NCBI GenBank assembly: GCA_036897625.1
Contig: JAYMTA010000024.1
Span: 23,018 to 87,017, forward strand
Length of the DNA: 64,000 nucleotides
Reading direction: 5' to 3'
Source of the DNA: Pelargonium cotyledonis
Lineage: Eukaryota > Streptophyta > Magnoliopsida > Geraniales > Geraniaceae
A program made the position numbers and the translations under genes. Position 1 is the stretch's first letter, and every line of letters starts with the position of its first letter. Shown piece after piece: positions 63,867 to 64,000 of the stretch. The notes beneath the pieces are model-generated. The model was not told the origin of the DNA. It saw only the letters and a program-made list of their open reading frames with translations, and did no database searches.

Positions 63867-63955
63867 CGGAGGAAATGGGATTTGAACCCATGATGCAACA
63901 GAGTTTTTTATGTTGATTACAGAAACCCAATAAAGCAAGCCTTTGGTAAAGAAAA
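63867..63955 (-). pseudogene. trnS(GCU)-like mitochondrial relic
   Basis: Minus strand: the last 28 bases, ending in CCCATTTCCTCCG, match the 3' end of land-plant mitochondrial tRNA-Ser(GCU) with one difference as I remember that gene. They include a perfect five-pair T-stem (ATGGG with CCCAT). The variable arm, ATAAAAAACTCTGTTGCATC, has the length typical of a serine tRNA. The anticodon region reads TTTCTGTAATC where TTTGCTAAATC is expected, so the GCU anticodon is lost. No 5' strand pairs with TTTCCTCC. It is the most informative feature for the origin of the window. Confidence 0.6.
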
Positions 63956-64000
63956 CTAGCAGGAAACATATAGAACAAAGTTAATTTCTTATCCGGGCCT

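Noticed and set aside
1-64000. CRISPR arrays, insertion sequences, rRNA operons, group I or II introns
   Set aside because: No regularly spaced repeats, no transposase-like frame, no extended rRNA match and no recognisable intron core (domain V-type hairpin) was found on either strand by eye.

Overview
The window is 64 kb of A+T-rich DNA, roughly one third G+C by eye, with no recognisable protein gene. Open frames longer than about 60 codons occur only at the rate expected of random DNA of this composition. The longest is 96 codons, and none shows a known domain, a ribosome-binding pattern or conserved neighbours. It is therefore not bacterial, phage or ordinary plasmid DNA.

The only recognisable genes are broken transfer RNA genes. 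The best is a minus-strand trnS(GCU) relic at the right end. Its 3' half closely resembles, from memory, the tRNA-Ser(GCU) of land-plant mitochondria. Others are a trnfM-like relic near 46.3 kb, a trnF-like relic near 35.2 kb, three trnK-like relics between 56.8 and 63.6 kb, and several less certain tRNA shapes. Together they suggest an expanded mitochondrial genome of a plant or green-lineage organism, or DNA derived from one. The G+C content is lower than usual for seed-plant mitochondria, so the lineage is uncertain. A nuclear copy of mitochondrial DNA cannot be excluded.

Layout: 1-4.1 kb, featureless A+T-rich DNA. 4.1-5.75 kb, a richer segment with degenerate internal repeats. 5.75-32.6 kb, a gene desert sprinkled with short palindromic motifs and several strong hairpins (17.57, 21.78, 26.30 and 27.27 kb). 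32.6-35.3 kb, three tRNA relics and purine-rich repeat islands. 35.3-38.4 kb, desert. 38.4-41.3 kb, a G+C-richer segment with direct and inverted repeats that shares a 14-base word with the 5 kb segment. 41.3-51.7 kb, desert with more purine-rich islands, the trnfM relic and a 19-base repeat. 51.7-55.5 kb, paired hairpins, an unexplained G+C-richer patch and another island. 55.5-64 kb, a cluster of tRNA relics plus a small tandem repeat with a hairpin.

The signals that genes do not explain are a dispersed family of tiny near-palindromes (AGGANTCCT and AGGAACCCCT types), far more frequent than chance predicts, numerous perfect hairpins, and a set of diverged dispersed repeats. These suggest proliferation of short hairpin-type repeats in non-coding organelle DNA. 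No coordinated gene system can be demonstrated. All counts and alignments were made by eye.
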